A stretch of DNA of 64,000 nt from Bog-473 sp963711065 (GTDB taxonomy: Bacteria; Actinomycetota; Acidimicrobiia; Acidimicrobiales; RAAP-2): the NCBI GenBank assembly GCA_963711065.1, contig CAVQCO010000006.1, forward strand, positions 310,001-374,000. Reading direction: 5' to 3'. This document shows positions 37,120 to 45,880 of the stretch, one piece after another. How positions within the stretch are numbered: position 1 is the first letter of the stretch; every line of letters begins with the position of its first letter. A program made the position numbers and the translations under genes. The notes under the pieces are model-generated. The model was not told the origin of the DNA and made no database searches. It saw nothing but the letters and a program-made list of their open reading frames with translations.

Positions 37120-38067
37120 GTGCTGGTGGCCCTGTGCGGCGGCGTCGGGGCCGCCCGGATGCTCTCCGGGCTCGTGCACGTGGTCCCGCCCAGCGCCATC
37201 ACCGCCATCGTCAACGTGGGGGACGACATGGTCCTCCACGGCCTGCACATCAGCCCCGATCTCGACACGGTCACGTACGCCCTGGCCGGCCTGGACAATC
37301 GGGAGACCGGCTGGGGCGTCGCCGGTGAGACCTGGGCGGTCATGGACGAGCTGGCCCGGCTCGGCGGCGAGGACTGGTTCCGCCTCGGCGACCGCGACCT
37401 GGCAACCCACCTGTTCCGGACGGGGCTCCTGCGCGCCGGCGAGCCCCTGAGCGTCGCGACGGCCGCCATCTGCCGCCGGCGCGGGGTGGAAGTGCGGCTG
37501 CTGCCCGTGACCGACGACCCCCTGCGGACCCGGATCACGCTCGCCGAGGCGAGCTCCCTCGGTCCGGCCGGGACGGAGGTCGGCTTCCAGGACTACTTCG
37601 TCCGGCTCCGCCACGACGTGGCGGTCCGTGGGGTCCGCTTCGACGGGGACGCGGCGGCCCGACCGGCGCCGGGGGTCATGGAATCCCTCGAGGCGGCCGA
37701 CACGATCGTGGTCTGCCCGTCGAACCCGGTCGTCTCCATCGGGCCGCTGCTGGCGGTGCCCGGCGTGCGCCAGGCCCTCCTCGCCCGACGGGACGCGGTC
37801 ATCGCCGTGTCGCCCATCGTCGCGGGCGCCGCCCTCAAGGGACCCGCCGACCGGCTCATGGCGGAGCTCGGGACGGAGGCGTCCGTCGTCGGCGTGGCCA
37901 AGCTGTACGCGCCCTGGGCGGCGACCCTCGTGGTGGACACGGCCGATGCCGGCCGCGTCGCCGACGTGGAGGCCCAGGGCATCCGCTGCATCGTCACGGA
38001 CACGGTGATGAGCTCCCCCGAGCGTGCCGCGGGCCTGGCCCGCGTGGTGGTCGACGGTGGACGGTGA
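37120..38067 (+). CDS. cofD: 2-phospho-L-lactate (or PEP) transferase CofD/FbiA
   Basis: 315 aa. 'LCGGVGAARMLSGL', 'NVGDDMVLHGLHISPDLDTV', 'GWGVAGETW' and 'VCPSNPVVSIGPLLAVPGVR' are diagnostic of the F420 transferase that joins the phospholactate or phosphoenolpyruvate moiety to the deazaflavin Fo. Cytoplasmic. GTG 37120 is the likely start (GTG 37126 is possible). It overlaps cofE, as fbiA-fbiB do in mycobacteria. F420 made here would serve the luciferase-like enzymes near the left end. Confidence 0.92.
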   Translation: MLVALCGGVGAARMLSGLVHVVPPSAITAIVNVGDDMVLHGLHISPDLDTVTYALAGLDNRETGWGVAGETWAVMDELARLGGEDWFRLGDRDLATHLFRTGLLRAGEPLSVATAAICRRRGVEVRLLPVTDDPLRTRITLAEASSLGPAGTEVGFQDYFVRLRHDVAVRGVRFDGDAAARPAPGVMESLEAADTIVVCPSNPVVSIGPLLAVPGVRQALLARRDAVIAVSPIVAGAALKGPADRLMAELGTEASVVGVAKLYAPWAATLVVDTADAGRVADVEAQGIRCIVTDTVMSSPERAAGLARVVVDGGR

Positions 38068-38785
38068 CGGCGTGCGGGTGATCCCCGTCACCGGCATCGG
38101 CGAGGTCGTGGCCGGGGACGAGGTGGCGGGGTTGATCGCAGGGGCCCTGTCACCGGCCCGGACCGGGGGCCCCGAACTGCGCGGCGGGGATGTCGTCGTC
38201 GTCACCCAGAAAATCGTCTCCAAGGCCGAGGGGAAGCTGGTCGCCGTCGACCATGCCGATCCGGCGGCCAAGTTGGCGCTGGTGGAGAAGGAGTCGGTGC
38301 GCGTGCTGCGCCGCCGGGGCGATCTCGTGATCAGCGAGACGCGGCACGGATACGTCTGCGCCAACGCCGGCGTCGACCTGTCCAACGTGGCGGACGGCAC
38401 GGCCGCGCTCCTCCCCGACGACCCCGATCGCTCGGCGCGGCGGATCCGGGCTGGCCTCCGCAAGATGCTGGGTGCCGACGTCGGGGTCATCGTCTCCGAC
38501 ACGTTCGGCCGGCCGTGGCGACGCGGGGTCACCGACGTGGCGATCGGGTGCGCCGGTGTCGCCGCCGTCGTCGACCTGCGTGGGACACTCGATGCGGGAG
38601 GCCGCGAGCTCGTGGCGACGGAGGTCTGCGTCGCCGACGAGATCGCCTCGGCGGCCGAGCTGGTCATGGGCAAGGACAGCGGTGTCCCCGTCGCCCTGGT
38701 GCGCGGGGTTCCGGCAAGTTGGCTACGTACGGCCTCGGTGCGAGCCGAGATCGTCCGGCCACCCGACGAAGACCTGTTCCGCTGA
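38057..38785 (+). CDS. cofE: F420-0:gamma-glutamyl ligase CofE (single-domain FbiB)
   Basis: 242 aa. 'IPVTGIGEVVAGDEVAGLI', 'VVVTQKIVSKAEGKLV', 'DTFGRPWRRGVTDVAIGCAG' and 'EIASAAELVMGK' define CofE, which adds glutamates to F420-0. Mycobacterial FbiB carries an extra C-terminal FMN/nitroreductase domain of about 200 residues; it is missing here, so the form is archaeal-like. GTG 38057 overlaps cofD by 11 bases; GTG 38072 is an equally plausible start. Confidence 0.9.
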   Translation: MDGDGVRVIPVTGIGEVVAGDEVAGLIAGALSPARTGGPELRGGDVVVVTQKIVSKAEGKLVAVDHADPAAKLALVEKESVRVLRRRGDLVISETRHGYVCANAGVDLSNVADGTAALLPDDPDRSARRIRAGLRKMLGADVGVIVSDTFGRPWRRGVTDVAIGCAGVAAVVDLRGTLDAGGRELVATEVCVADEIASAAELVMGKDSGVPVALVRGVPASWLRTASVRAEIVRPPDEDLFR

Positions 38786-38791
38786 GCCCTC

Positions 38792-39742
38792 TCAGCCGAG
38801 GCGGGCGCCGACGAACTCGAGCACAGCGCGGGTCCCGTCGGCCAGCTCGGTCCACGGACGCCACCCGAGCTGGATCGCCGCTCGCTCGATGTCGAGGCTC
38901 GAGCGCAAGAGCTCGCCCGGGCGAAGCGGCTTCGGCACCGGGGTCACCTCGAGGTGCGCCTGGGCCGCCATGGTGGCGAGAAGCTCGTTGACCGACGTCT
39001 CGCGACCGGTGCCGACGTTGCAGACCAGGCCGCCACCGCGGGTCGCAGCCCGCACGAAGGCGTCGACGACGTCGTCGACGAAGACGAAGTCCCTGGTCTG
39101 TTCGCCGTCGCCGAAGACGGTCACGGGCTCGGACCGCAGGATGCGCTCGGCGAAGATGGCGACGACCCCCGCCTCGCCGTGAGGATCCTGGCGGGGCCCG
39201 TAGACGTTGGCCAGGGCGAGGGCGCAGAATTCCAGGGCGTGCAGCTCGCGGTACGCCACCAGGTAGTCGATCACCGACTTCTTCGCCACGCCGTAGGGGG
39301 ACAGAGGCTGTTGGGGGTGCGATTCGCGCACGGGGAGCTCCTCGGGCACGGGTTCGCCGTAGAGCGTGCCGCCACTCGCGGCGAACACGACGCGCTCCGT
39401 CTCGGCCCGGCGGGCGCCCTCCAGGACGTTGAGGGAGCCGACGATGTTCACGGTGGCATCGAACACCGGGCGGGCCACGGAGACCCGCACGTCGGCCTGC
39501 GCCGCCAGGTGGAACACCAGCTCAGGCCGGCGGCGCGCCATGAGCTCGACGACGGCCGGCGCGGTGATGTCGAGATGGTGGATCGTCAGCGCCCGTCCGG
39601 CGCTGGCACGGGCCTCGGCCAGGTTGGAGAGGGAGCCAGTCGAGAAGTCGTCGACGACGTCAACCTCGTGCCCCTCGACCAGCAGGCGGTCGACGAGGTT
39701 CGAGCCGATGAACCCGGCCCCTCCGGTCACCATCGTGCGCAT
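38792..39742 (-). CDS. NAD-dependent nucleotide-sugar epimerase (GalE-like)
   Basis: 316 aa extended SDR. 'MVTGGAGFIGSNLVDRLLVE' Rossmann motif, 'VFHLAAQADVRVSV', 'ASGGTLYGEP' and 'SPYGVAKKSVIDY' (YxxxK), 'ALALANVYGPRQDPHGEAGV'. Probably UDP-glucose 4-epimerase or a related dehydratase/epimerase. ATG 39742 (or 39733). It lies 8 bases after the guanylyltransferase stop, same operon. Confidence 0.86.
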   Translation of the reverse strand: MRTMVTGGAGFIGSNLVDRLLVEGHEVDVVDDFSTGSLSNLAEARASAGRALTIHHLDITAPAVVELMARRRPELVFHLAAQADVRVSVARPVFDATVNIVGSLNVLEGARRAETERVVFAASGGTLYGEPVPEELPVRESHPQQPLSPYGVAKKSVIDYLVAYRELHALEFCALALANVYGPRQDPHGEAGVVAIFAERILRSEPVTVFGDGEQTRDFVFVDDVVDAFVRAATRGGGLVCNVGTGRETSVNELLATMAAQAHLEVTPVPKPLRPGELLRSSLDIERAAIQLGWRPWTELADGTRAVLEFVGARLG

Positions 39743-39750
39743 GCGACTTC

Positions 39751-40824
39751 TTAGCCCGAGACGCGCTCGCCGTCGACCAGCGTCCCCGAGGACACCACGG
39801 CATCCGCCCCGAGTACGGAGACCGCCCGCACGTCGGCGCGTTGGCCCACGATGGAGCGGGGACCCATCACCGAGCCTGACACCTGGGCGTCCGCTGCGAC
39901 ATGACACCCCTCCATGAGCACCGAGTCCCTCACCAGCGCGCCGGCCGAGACCACGGAGCCGCGCCCGAGGATGCTCCGTTCGACCCGCGCTTCGGGCTCC
40001 ACCAAGCACCCGGCGAAGACGACGGCGGGACCCACCATCTCGCCCTCCACCTCGCTGGCACCCTCCATGAGAATGCCCCGGCCGTCGTCCACGAGCCCGG
40101 GGGCCACGACGGGACCGCGCTTCTGGTTCACGTAGTCGAAGTTCGCCTGCAGGTAGGCCGAGGGGGTGCCGGTGTCGATCCAGTAGCGGTCGTCCACCGC
40201 GAAGAGACTTTCGTCGCGCACCATGGCGGGGAACGTCTCTCGTTCGATGGACACACGAACGCCCTCGGGGATCCGGTCGAGGACGGAGGCCTCGAGCACG
40301 TAGGTCCCCGCGTTGATCTCGTTGGTGGGCGCCTCGTCGCGGGGCGGCTTCTCGACGAATGCCGTCACCCTGCCTTCGCTGTCGGTTGGCACGACGCCGA
40401 AGGCCGACGGGTCCGCCACCGGGTGGAGGTGGATCGTCCCCTCGGCCCCCCGTTCGCGGTGGAACGCCACGAGGCTCGTCAGATCCAGATCCGTGAGGAC
40501 GTCGCCGTTGACCACCACGAAGGTCTCGGCGATGCCGGCGAACGTGGCCGCGAAACGGACCGCTCCCGCCGTGTCGAGCGGCTCGGGCTCGACGGCGTAG
40601 GTCAGCCGTACCCCGGCGGCCTGCCCGTCGGGATACGCCTCCATGAAGGCGTCGGGCAGGTAGCCGAGGGACAGGACGGCCTCGTCCACGCCGTGCAGCG
40701 CCAGCTGGCCCAGCACGCGCTCGATCATGGGGACGCCCACGATCGGCAGCATCTGCTTCGGTGTCGAGAGCGTCAAGGGGCGCAGCCTCGTCCCCTCGCC
40801 CCCGACGAGGACGACCGCCTTCAT
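39751..40824 (-). CDS. Mannose-1-phosphate guanylyltransferase-type nucleotidyltransferase
   Basis: 357 aa. N-terminal nucleotidyltransferase 'VVLVGGEGTRLRPLTLSTPK' (GGxGTRLxPLT...PK), 'NGDVLTDLD', 'FVEKP', then a C-terminal left-handed beta-helix of hexapeptide repeats ('GRGSVVSAGALVRDSVLMEG'). Resembles Rv3264c, which makes GDP-mannose; a glucose- or other NDP-sugar pyrophosphorylase is possible. ATG 40824 overlaps the previous stop by one base. Products of manB (18358) would be its substrate. Confidence 0.87.
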   Translation of the reverse strand: MKAVVLVGGEGTRLRPLTLSTPKQMLPIVGVPMIERVLGQLALHGVDEAVLSLGYLPDAFMEAYPDGQAAGVRLTYAVEPEPLDTAGAVRFAATFAGIAETFVVVNGDVLTDLDLTSLVAFHRERGAEGTIHLHPVADPSAFGVVPTDSEGRVTAFVEKPPRDEAPTNEINAGTYVLEASVLDRIPEGVRVSIERETFPAMVRDESLFAVDDRYWIDTGTPSAYLQANFDYVNQKRGPVVAPGLVDDGRGILMEGASEVEGEMVGPAVVFAGCLVEPEARVERSILGRGSVVSAGALVRDSVLMEGCHVAADAQVSGSVMGPRSIVGQRADVRAVSVLGADAVVSSGTLVDGERVSG

Positions 40825-41663
40825 TACTTCGTCGTCGTGGTTGACGAAGGCTTCGTCGTGGTCGTGGTCGAGGGCTTCGTCGTCGTGGTCACGGGAAGGG
40901 TGGTCGTCGTGGCGCCGTGCGCCGTCGTGGTGGTGGCCGGCGCCGTGGTGGTCGTGGCGACGGGCTGGTTCCCTGCCAACACCTGCACCAGCGCGACGAT
41001 GGTCGAGGTCGGCGGCTTCGGCAACGAGGTGCCGGGCGGCACGAAGCCCACGGTGATGAGCTGCCGGTTCAGGAACTTGAGGTCGGCGGGCTTGAGCGTG
41101 GTCAGGCCACCGGTCTCCACCTGCTCGCCGTTCTTGCCCGTCTTGGTGGACAGCACCCACCAGCGGGCCTGCACCTCACCCGCCTTGCCGGCGTCGGGGG
41201 TGCCGGCGGCGCACTTCTGGCCGTTCGTGTACGCGGGAACCTTGGCGGACGGGTACTTCAACTCGGTGTTGGTGAGCGTCAGCCCGTTGTACTCCTGGGC
41301 GAACTTGCCCAGGGTCGCGTTGTTGCCCGCCTCGCTCGCCGACTTGGGTGCGATGAGCAGGACGCCGCTCCCGGTCGTCGTCAGGCCCGTGGTGGCGCTG
41401 GCGGGCGAGGCCGCGATGGCCGGCTCCATCGTGCCGCACACGTCGAACGCCAGTGCCGCGTGCCAGGTGGTGTTCGTGGTCGGCTCCACCACCGCCGGCG
41501 TCTGGTCGTAGTGGTACTTGGCGACAGCGACGGATCCGAGCCCGACCAGGACGATGATCACCAGGGCGGCATACCAGTTCACCGGCATCTGCCCGCGATA
41601 GGTGGTGCCACCGCCCGTTGCGGCGGCGCGGGCTACCGACTTCCCAGAGGAGCTTCTCGCCAT
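40824..41663 (-). CDS. Membrane-anchored protein with Thr-rich C-terminal tail
   Basis: 279 aa. Basic N-terminus, one TM segment at about residues 30-48 ('WYAALVIIVLVGLGSVAVA'), an extracytoplasmic domain, and a tail of repeated TTTT/PSTTTTTK units in the last 45 residues. The tail could span the wall or be O-mannosylated, which fits the GDP-mannose genes it is coupled to (one-base overlap with the guanylyltransferase). Family not recognised. Confidence 0.7.
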   Translation of the reverse strand: MARSSSGKSVARAAATGGGTTYRGQMPVNWYAALVIIVLVGLGSVAVAKYHYDQTPAVVEPTTNTTWHAALAFDVCGTMEPAIAASPASATTGLTTTGSGVLLIAPKSASEAGNNATLGKFAQEYNGLTLTNTELKYPSAKVPAYTNGQKCAAGTPDAGKAGEVQARWWVLSTKTGKNGEQVETGGLTTLKPADLKFLNRQLITVGFVPPGTSLPKPPTSTIVALVQVLAGNQPVATTTTAPATTTTAHGATTTTLPVTTTTKPSTTTTTKPSSTTTTK

Positions 41664-41677
41664 GGCGGGAGGCAACC

Positions 41678-42463
41678 CTACAGCCTGGCGGGGTGCCCTC
41701 CGGCGGCAGGGGAACCCTCCAGCAGGCCGCGGTAGAGGGCCGTCGTCTCGGGGTGGAGGCACGCGAGCCGGGCGTCGCCGCCGCCCGCCGTCTCGGGCAC
41801 GCGCGGGGGGTGCCCCGGATCTCCCGCCAGCGTCAGCAGCTCGGCCATCGCCGAGCGCAGCCCCACCCGGTTGCCCTCGGCGGCCGTCGCTCGCAGCAGG
41901 GCGCGATAGAGCCGCTCGTCGTAGGGGCTCACGCGCAGCGCCTGACGGACGACCCAGGTGGCGTCGCCGCCACGGCCGCAGCGCACGAGCTGCGCCGCAC
42001 CGCGCAGCGCGGTGCAGGCCACCAGCGACTCGATGCGTGCCTGTGTGCCGTCGAAGACGGCCCAGTCCGATCGCCGCAGCCCGTCGAACAGCGGCCCGCG
42101 GACGAGGCGCATCGCGTCGACGAGCAGGCGGGGATCGCCCGACTCGGCGAGCGAGGCGAACCGCTCGACGTCGGTGGTCACCGAGTCGCCAACCCGGAGG
42201 CGGGCCCCGCGGGGGAGGCGGGGCACGCCGTCCGCGCCCCGGCCGAGCGCTCGCCGCGCGTCGGACGCGGTCGAGTGCACGGTGGGGAGGGCGACGGGCT
42301 GGTCGGGCCAGAGCGCCAGGGCCCACTCGGCATGGCGCACGCCGCCACGGTGGAAGGCCAGGTAGACGACGAGCTCGAGGGAGGCGGCGCGGCGGAAGGG
42401 CTCGGCACCGCCGCGGACCGTGACCGGTCCCAGCACCGCGATCTCGACGCCGTCGTCTGGCAC
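41678..42463 (-). CDS. BTAD-domain protein (SARP-like regulator, DNA-binding half minimal)
   Basis: 261 aa. 'EIAVLGPVTVRGGAEPFRRA' is the typical start of SARP/AfsR-type winged-helix domains; 'VSPYDERLYRALLRATAAEG' and surrounding helices form a bacterial transcriptional activation domain. GTG 42463. In Acidimicrobia-type genomes such BTAD modules also occur in large LysM fusion proteins; this one stands alone. It could regulate the downstream membrane-protein/GDP-mannose operon (15-base gap). Target genes unknown. Confidence 0.72.
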   Translation of the reverse strand: MPDDGVEIAVLGPVTVRGGAEPFRRAASLELVVYLAFHRGGVRHAEWALALWPDQPVALPTVHSTASDARRALGRGADGVPRLPRGARLRVGDSVTTDVERFASLAESGDPRLLVDAMRLVRGPLFDGLRRSDWAVFDGTQARIESLVACTALRGAAQLVRCGRGGDATWVVRQALRVSPYDERLYRALLRATAAEGNRVGLRSAMAELLTLAGDPGHPPRVPETAGGGDARLACLHPETTALYRGLLEGSPAAGGHPARL

Positions 42464-42492
42464 GCCGGGGAACGGTCGGCCGGAGCCGAGCG

Positions 42493-42566
42493 TGGGGGCG
42501 GAGGGATTCGAACCCTCACTGGGGACGGTTTAAGCGCCCTGCCTCTGCCAGTTGGGCTACGCCCCC
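42493..42566 (-). tRNA. tRNA with anticodon UAA, Leu-like but short variable loop
   Basis: 74 nt, full cloverleaf: 7-bp acceptor GGGGGCG/CGCCCCC, D-arm with 3-bp stem GCC/GGC and 11-base loop, anticodon stem GGGCG/CGTCC with loop CTTAAAC (anticodon TAA), 5-base variable loop CCAGT, T-arm GAGGG-TTCGAAT-CCCTC, discriminator A, no encoded CCA. The UAA anticodon, the A73 and the D-loop AACTGGCAGA point to leucine, but leucine tRNAs normally carry a long variable arm. So this is a class I-shaped tRNA reading UUA. Confidence 0.85.
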
Positions 42567-42742
42567 GGTGCCCCATTCTTGACCCCTGCGGGCAGCCCCG
42601 TGAGGATGACCCGATCGTCGAGGACCTCGGGCAGGTCGATCTCACCGACCTCGACACCTTCGCCGGGGGGTTTGCCCACCAGGTCTTTCTGCGCCCACCG
42701 GGAGCTGGCACCCGTCTGGTGGCCCGAGCCCACGGCCCACAC
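42557..42742 (-). CDS. Possible small ORF, 61 aa, overlapping the tRNA 5' end
   Basis: GTG 42742 to TAG inside the tRNA. The residues 'KDLVGKPPGEGVEVGEIDLP' then 'EVLDDRVILTGLPAGVKNGA' are compositionally protein-like (acidic, few Arg), unlike GC shadows. There is no clear ribosome site, and the stop falling in the tRNA argues against a functional gene. The rest of 42567-42788 has nothing recognisable. Confidence 0.22.
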   Translation of the reverse strand: MWAVGSGHQTGASSRWAQKDLVGKPPGEGVEVGEIDLPEVLDDRVILTGLPAGVKNGAPGA

Positions 42743-42788
42743 ACGGGGAAGGCTTCTAGGTCGGTCGCCCCCTACGACGAGGTTGCGA

Positions 42789-44360
42789 TCAGCCCGGCAC
42801 GCCGGAGACGAGCGGGCGATGCCGTTCGAGGACGGCGAGCTCCGCGTCGCGCGGCGCGGGGGCGAGGGACGTCCGGGCACCGAAGATCATGGTGGAACGA
42901 ACGGCGGGGTCCCACGGAAGCCACTCGTCGATGCCGCCGTGCGTGGGGTTCCCACCGGCGGCGAAGGCGAGCCAGGCGCGCTGCATCTGCTCGGAGAGCG
43001 CCTCCACCGCCGGGCCTCCTCCGGAGAACATCTGCACCACGGGCAGGTGCACGGCTCCGAACACGAACGGAAGCTCGAGCGCGTGGCACGAGCCGAGCAT
43101 TCCCCCGAACGCCGGGGACTCCCAGTCGAACAGGTACACGAAGGTGCGCGATCCCCGCGCCGCGTGCGTGGCGGCGAGCTGGAGGCTCGGCCACCGAAAG
43201 ACCACGTCGGTCCCCACCGCCACCCAGATGTCCATGGGGCCCACCGGCTCCCCCCGGGACCGCCGGGCCGACCGGTAGGTGTCGATCACCTCGCCGGCGG
43301 GCATGTCGGGAACGGCGTTTGCCACCCATCGCTGCATGCCCTCCTCGTCGAGCGCCATCAGCGTGGGGTTCCCCAGCCCGAAGAGGGTGAGCTCGTCGCG
43401 GTTGGTGCCGATCAACAGGTCCACCCCGTCGGCCGCACCGTTGGCCACGGCGGCCAGGGGGTGCTCGGGCAGCGACACGCCGTCGACGACCGGGAGATAG
43501 GGCAGCGGGATCATCCCGGGGTCCGGTCGGCGCCTCCCGATCTCCTCCGTGGCGGCGACGAGCTCGGACGCCGGGACGTGCTCCAACGACGCTCTGGTGC
43601 ACGAGGCGAGACCCAACACCGCCGCCAGCCGCTCGGCCGAACGCTCCGCCTCTTCGACGCTGTGCACGTGCACCCCGCCGCTCTGCACCACGGCCCGGCG
43701 GAAGAGCCCTGCGGCGGCGGGCGTGCCGAGCAATGTCGCCACGCTGAAGCCCCCCGCCGACTCGCCGAAGATCGTCACGTTGTGCGGATCACCGCCGAAG
43801 GCCGCAATGTTGTCGCGCACCCAGGCGAGCGCTGCCACTTGGTCGAGGATGCCCCAGTTGCCGACACGCCCGTCCCGGTCGGCCAGGTCGCGATGGGCGA
43901 GGAAACCCAGCGCGCCGAGCCGGTAATTGATGGTCACCACCACGGCGTCGCCGTTGCGCACCAGGTTGCCACCCCGGTAGAGGAAGACCGACCCGCTGCC
44001 CGAGGTGAAGCCGCCACCGTGGATGAAAACCAGGACGGGCCTGCCGTGCCCGGGCTCCTCCGTCGGCGCCTCGGGGAGCTCCGGGGTCCACACGTTGAGC
44101 GACAGGCAGTCCTCACTGTGCGGTTCGGACGTCTCGGGATCGGACGGGCTCGTGATGCCCGGCACGGCCGCCGACTGCGGTGCGATCGGCCCGAAGGTCG
44201 AGGCGTCGCGCACCTCGTCCCACGCCTCGGGCGGTTGGGGCGCTCGCCAGCGCAATTCGCCGACGGGCGCCCGTGCGTAGGGGATCCCGGAGAACGACCA
44301 CAGGTCGCCACGCCACACGCCCCGGAGACGTCCACGTGTGACGGAAACGACGCCCTTCAT
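42789..44360 (-). CDS. Type-B carboxylesterase
   Basis: 523 aa alpha/beta hydrolase. Oxyanion loop 'FIHGGGFTSGSGS' (about 113-125), nucleophile Ser201 in 'GESAGG', acidic residue in 'IGTNRDELTLF', His in 'GSCHALELPFVFG', and the family signature 'EDCLSLNVWTP' at about 83-93. There is no signal peptide, so it is cytosolic or membrane-associated. ATG 44360; the frame is open to 44396. Hydrolyses carboxylic esters; substrate unknown. Divergent from the NlpC/P60 gene. Confidence 0.92.
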   Translation of the reverse strand: MKGVVSVTRGRLRGVWRGDLWSFSGIPYARAPVGELRWRAPQPPEAWDEVRDASTFGPIAPQSAAVPGITSPSDPETSEPHSEDCLSLNVWTPELPEAPTEEPGHGRPVLVFIHGGGFTSGSGSVFLYRGGNLVRNGDAVVVTINYRLGALGFLAHRDLADRDGRVGNWGILDQVAALAWVRDNIAAFGGDPHNVTIFGESAGGFSVATLLGTPAAAGLFRRAVVQSGGVHVHSVEEAERSAERLAAVLGLASCTRASLEHVPASELVAATEEIGRRRPDPGMIPLPYLPVVDGVSLPEHPLAAVANGAADGVDLLIGTNRDELTLFGLGNPTLMALDEEGMQRWVANAVPDMPAGEVIDTYRSARRSRGEPVGPMDIWVAVGTDVVFRWPSLQLAATHAARGSRTFVYLFDWESPAFGGMLGSCHALELPFVFGAVHLPVVQMFSGGGPAVEALSEQMQRAWLAFAAGGNPTHGGIDEWLPWDPAVRSTMIFGARTSLAPAPRDAELAVLERHRPLVSGVPG

Positions 44361-44398
44361 GAACGGCACCCTACGGACGGAGGCCGGCATGGTCAATC

Positions 44399-44424
44399 GT
44401 GACCGAATGCTCGTGAAGGGTCAC
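44399..44424. repeat. Inverted repeat GTGACC-14-GGTCAC upstream of the wall hydrolase
   Basis: Perfect 6-bp arms in the 153-base divergent gap 44361-44513, followed by another GTGAC at 44433-44437. It could bind a regulator of the NlpC/P60 gene (MtrA-type regulators use repeated GTNAC sequences), but spacing does not clearly fit. Confidence 0.3.
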
Positions 44425-44513
44425 ATGGTGAACGTGACGCGAACACGGGCCGCAACCCGACCGAAACGACAGGGTGCCAGTTCTGCAACCGACCAGCCGT
44501 TACGCTTTGCCAC

Positions 44514-45773
44514 GTGGGTGCAGTGAATTGTCGGGGCACTGTCCGCAGGCGGACCCATGTCATCCGGGCGACCATGGTCGCCGGGCTGCTCGGCGCGTGG
44601 CTCGCCACGACGGCCACCGCCGGCGCCACCACCTCGACCACCCTCCCCGGCCCGGCGCCGAACCAGGCCCAGATCAACGCGACGCAGTCGCAGGTGAGCC
44701 AGATCGAGGCGACGTTGACACAAGAGGAGCAGCAGACGTCGATCCTCGACGACAAGTACAACACCGCTGTCCAGAACCTCCAGAACGCGCAAACAACGCT
44801 CACGTCGCTCTCCGCCAGCCTGCTCCACGCCCGGTCCGCCGTCAGTGCCGACAAACGGACCGTCACGACCGACGCCGTCGCGGCGTATGTGTACGGCACG
44901 CCCGACACCGGGTTCGCCTCTTACTTCTCCTCGTCGGCGGACCTCAGCCAGGCCCGCAACCAGTACACCAACCAGATCGTGGGCAACCTCACCAAGGACG
45001 AGGCCGCACTGCAGCGCTCCGAGGCGCGCTTGCAGAACGAAGAGGTCCAGCAGCAGAACGTCGCTGCGCAGGCGCAGGCCGAAGCGGCCCAGGCCAAGTC
45101 GTTGGCACAGGCGAACGAACAGGAGGCCGCCGCGACGAAGGGGACCCTGAACCAGGTGCAGGGTCAGTTGGCCCAGCAGGTCGCGCAGGCGGCGATCCAA
45201 GAGGCGCAACAAGAGGCAGCGGCCGCGGCCAAGGCCGCCAGCGAGAAGCAGCAGCAGGCGGCCGCCGCCGCCGCCGCGGCCGCCACCACCGTCGCCGGCG
45301 CCGTGGGCGGGACGTCCAGTGGCGCCGCCGCGACCGACGCCGCCAACCAGGCCGGGGGGACGACCGGGCCGGTCGGCGGATCCTCCTCCGGTGGTGGCGC
45401 GGGCATGGCGGCGGTGCAGGCGGCGGTGTCCCAGCTCGGCGTGCCCTACGTCTTCGGGGGCGAGCAGCCCGGCTCCGGCTTCGACTGCTCGGGACTGGTG
45501 CAGTGGGCCTGGAGTCAGGCCGGCGTGTCGATCCCGAGGACCACGGAGTCACAGTGGCCCGCCCTGACTCACGTGTCGCTCGACGCCCTCCAGCCCGGTG
45601 ACCTCCTCTTCTATTACAACCTCGACGGCGACAGCCAGGTGGACCACGTCGTGATGTACACCGGATCGGGTCCGTACGGGACGGACACGGTGATTCAGGC
45701 GCCCTTCACCGGGTCGACCGTGTCGTACTCGCCCATCTTCACCGAGGGTCTGATCGGGGCGGCGCGGCCCTAG
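44514..45773 (+). CDS. Secreted NlpC/P60 peptidoglycan endopeptidase with coiled coil
   Basis: 419 aa. Signal peptide (about 1-40, 'ATMVAGLLGAWLATTATAGA'), a long Gln/Ala-rich coiled coil at about 50-260, a Gly/Ser linker, then the NlpC/P60 domain at about 300-419 with nucleophile Cys325 ('FDCSGLVQW') and His378 ('QVDHVVMY'). Like RipA/RipB it should cut D-Glu to meso-diaminopimelate bonds during division; the coiled coil may keep it inactive or recruit it. GTG 44514 is chosen because it keeps the signal peptide. Confidence 0.9.
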   Translation: MGAVNCRGTVRRRTHVIRATMVAGLLGAWLATTATAGATTSTTLPGPAPNQAQINATQSQVSQIEATLTQEEQQTSILDDKYNTAVQNLQNAQTTLTSLSASLLHARSAVSADKRTVTTDAVAAYVYGTPDTGFASYFSSSADLSQARNQYTNQIVGNLTKDEAALQRSEARLQNEEVQQQNVAAQAQAEAAQAKSLAQANEQEAAATKGTLNQVQGQLAQQVAQAAIQEAQQEAAAAAKAASEKQQQAAAAAAAAATTVAGAVGGTSSGAAATDAANQAGGTTGPVGGSSSGGGAGMAAVQAAVSQLGVPYVFGGEQPGSGFDCSGLVQWAWSQAGVSIPRTTESQWPALTHVSLDALQPGDLLFYYNLDGDSQVDHVVMYTGSGPYGTDTVIQAPFTGSTVSYSPIFTEGLIGAARP

Positions 45774-45880
45774 CCACCGGCTCTCCCCCGTGACCTGCGG
45801 GGATGGCCCGTGGCGACGCCGACGGGCGCAGGCCTCCGGGACCAGGATTTCTGCGCCCCTGCGCTCGGTACCATGGCCCA

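Noticed and set aside
42557..42742. 61-aa frame as a confident gene
   Set aside because: Its stop lies in the tRNA and no ribosome site is visible; listed only at low confidence.
44361..44513. c-di-AMP (ydaO-type) riboswitch before the NlpC/P60 gene
   Set aside because: Such switches often precede actinobacterial wall hydrolases, but the 153-base gap is short and I could not find the conserved core; only a simple inverted repeat is seen.
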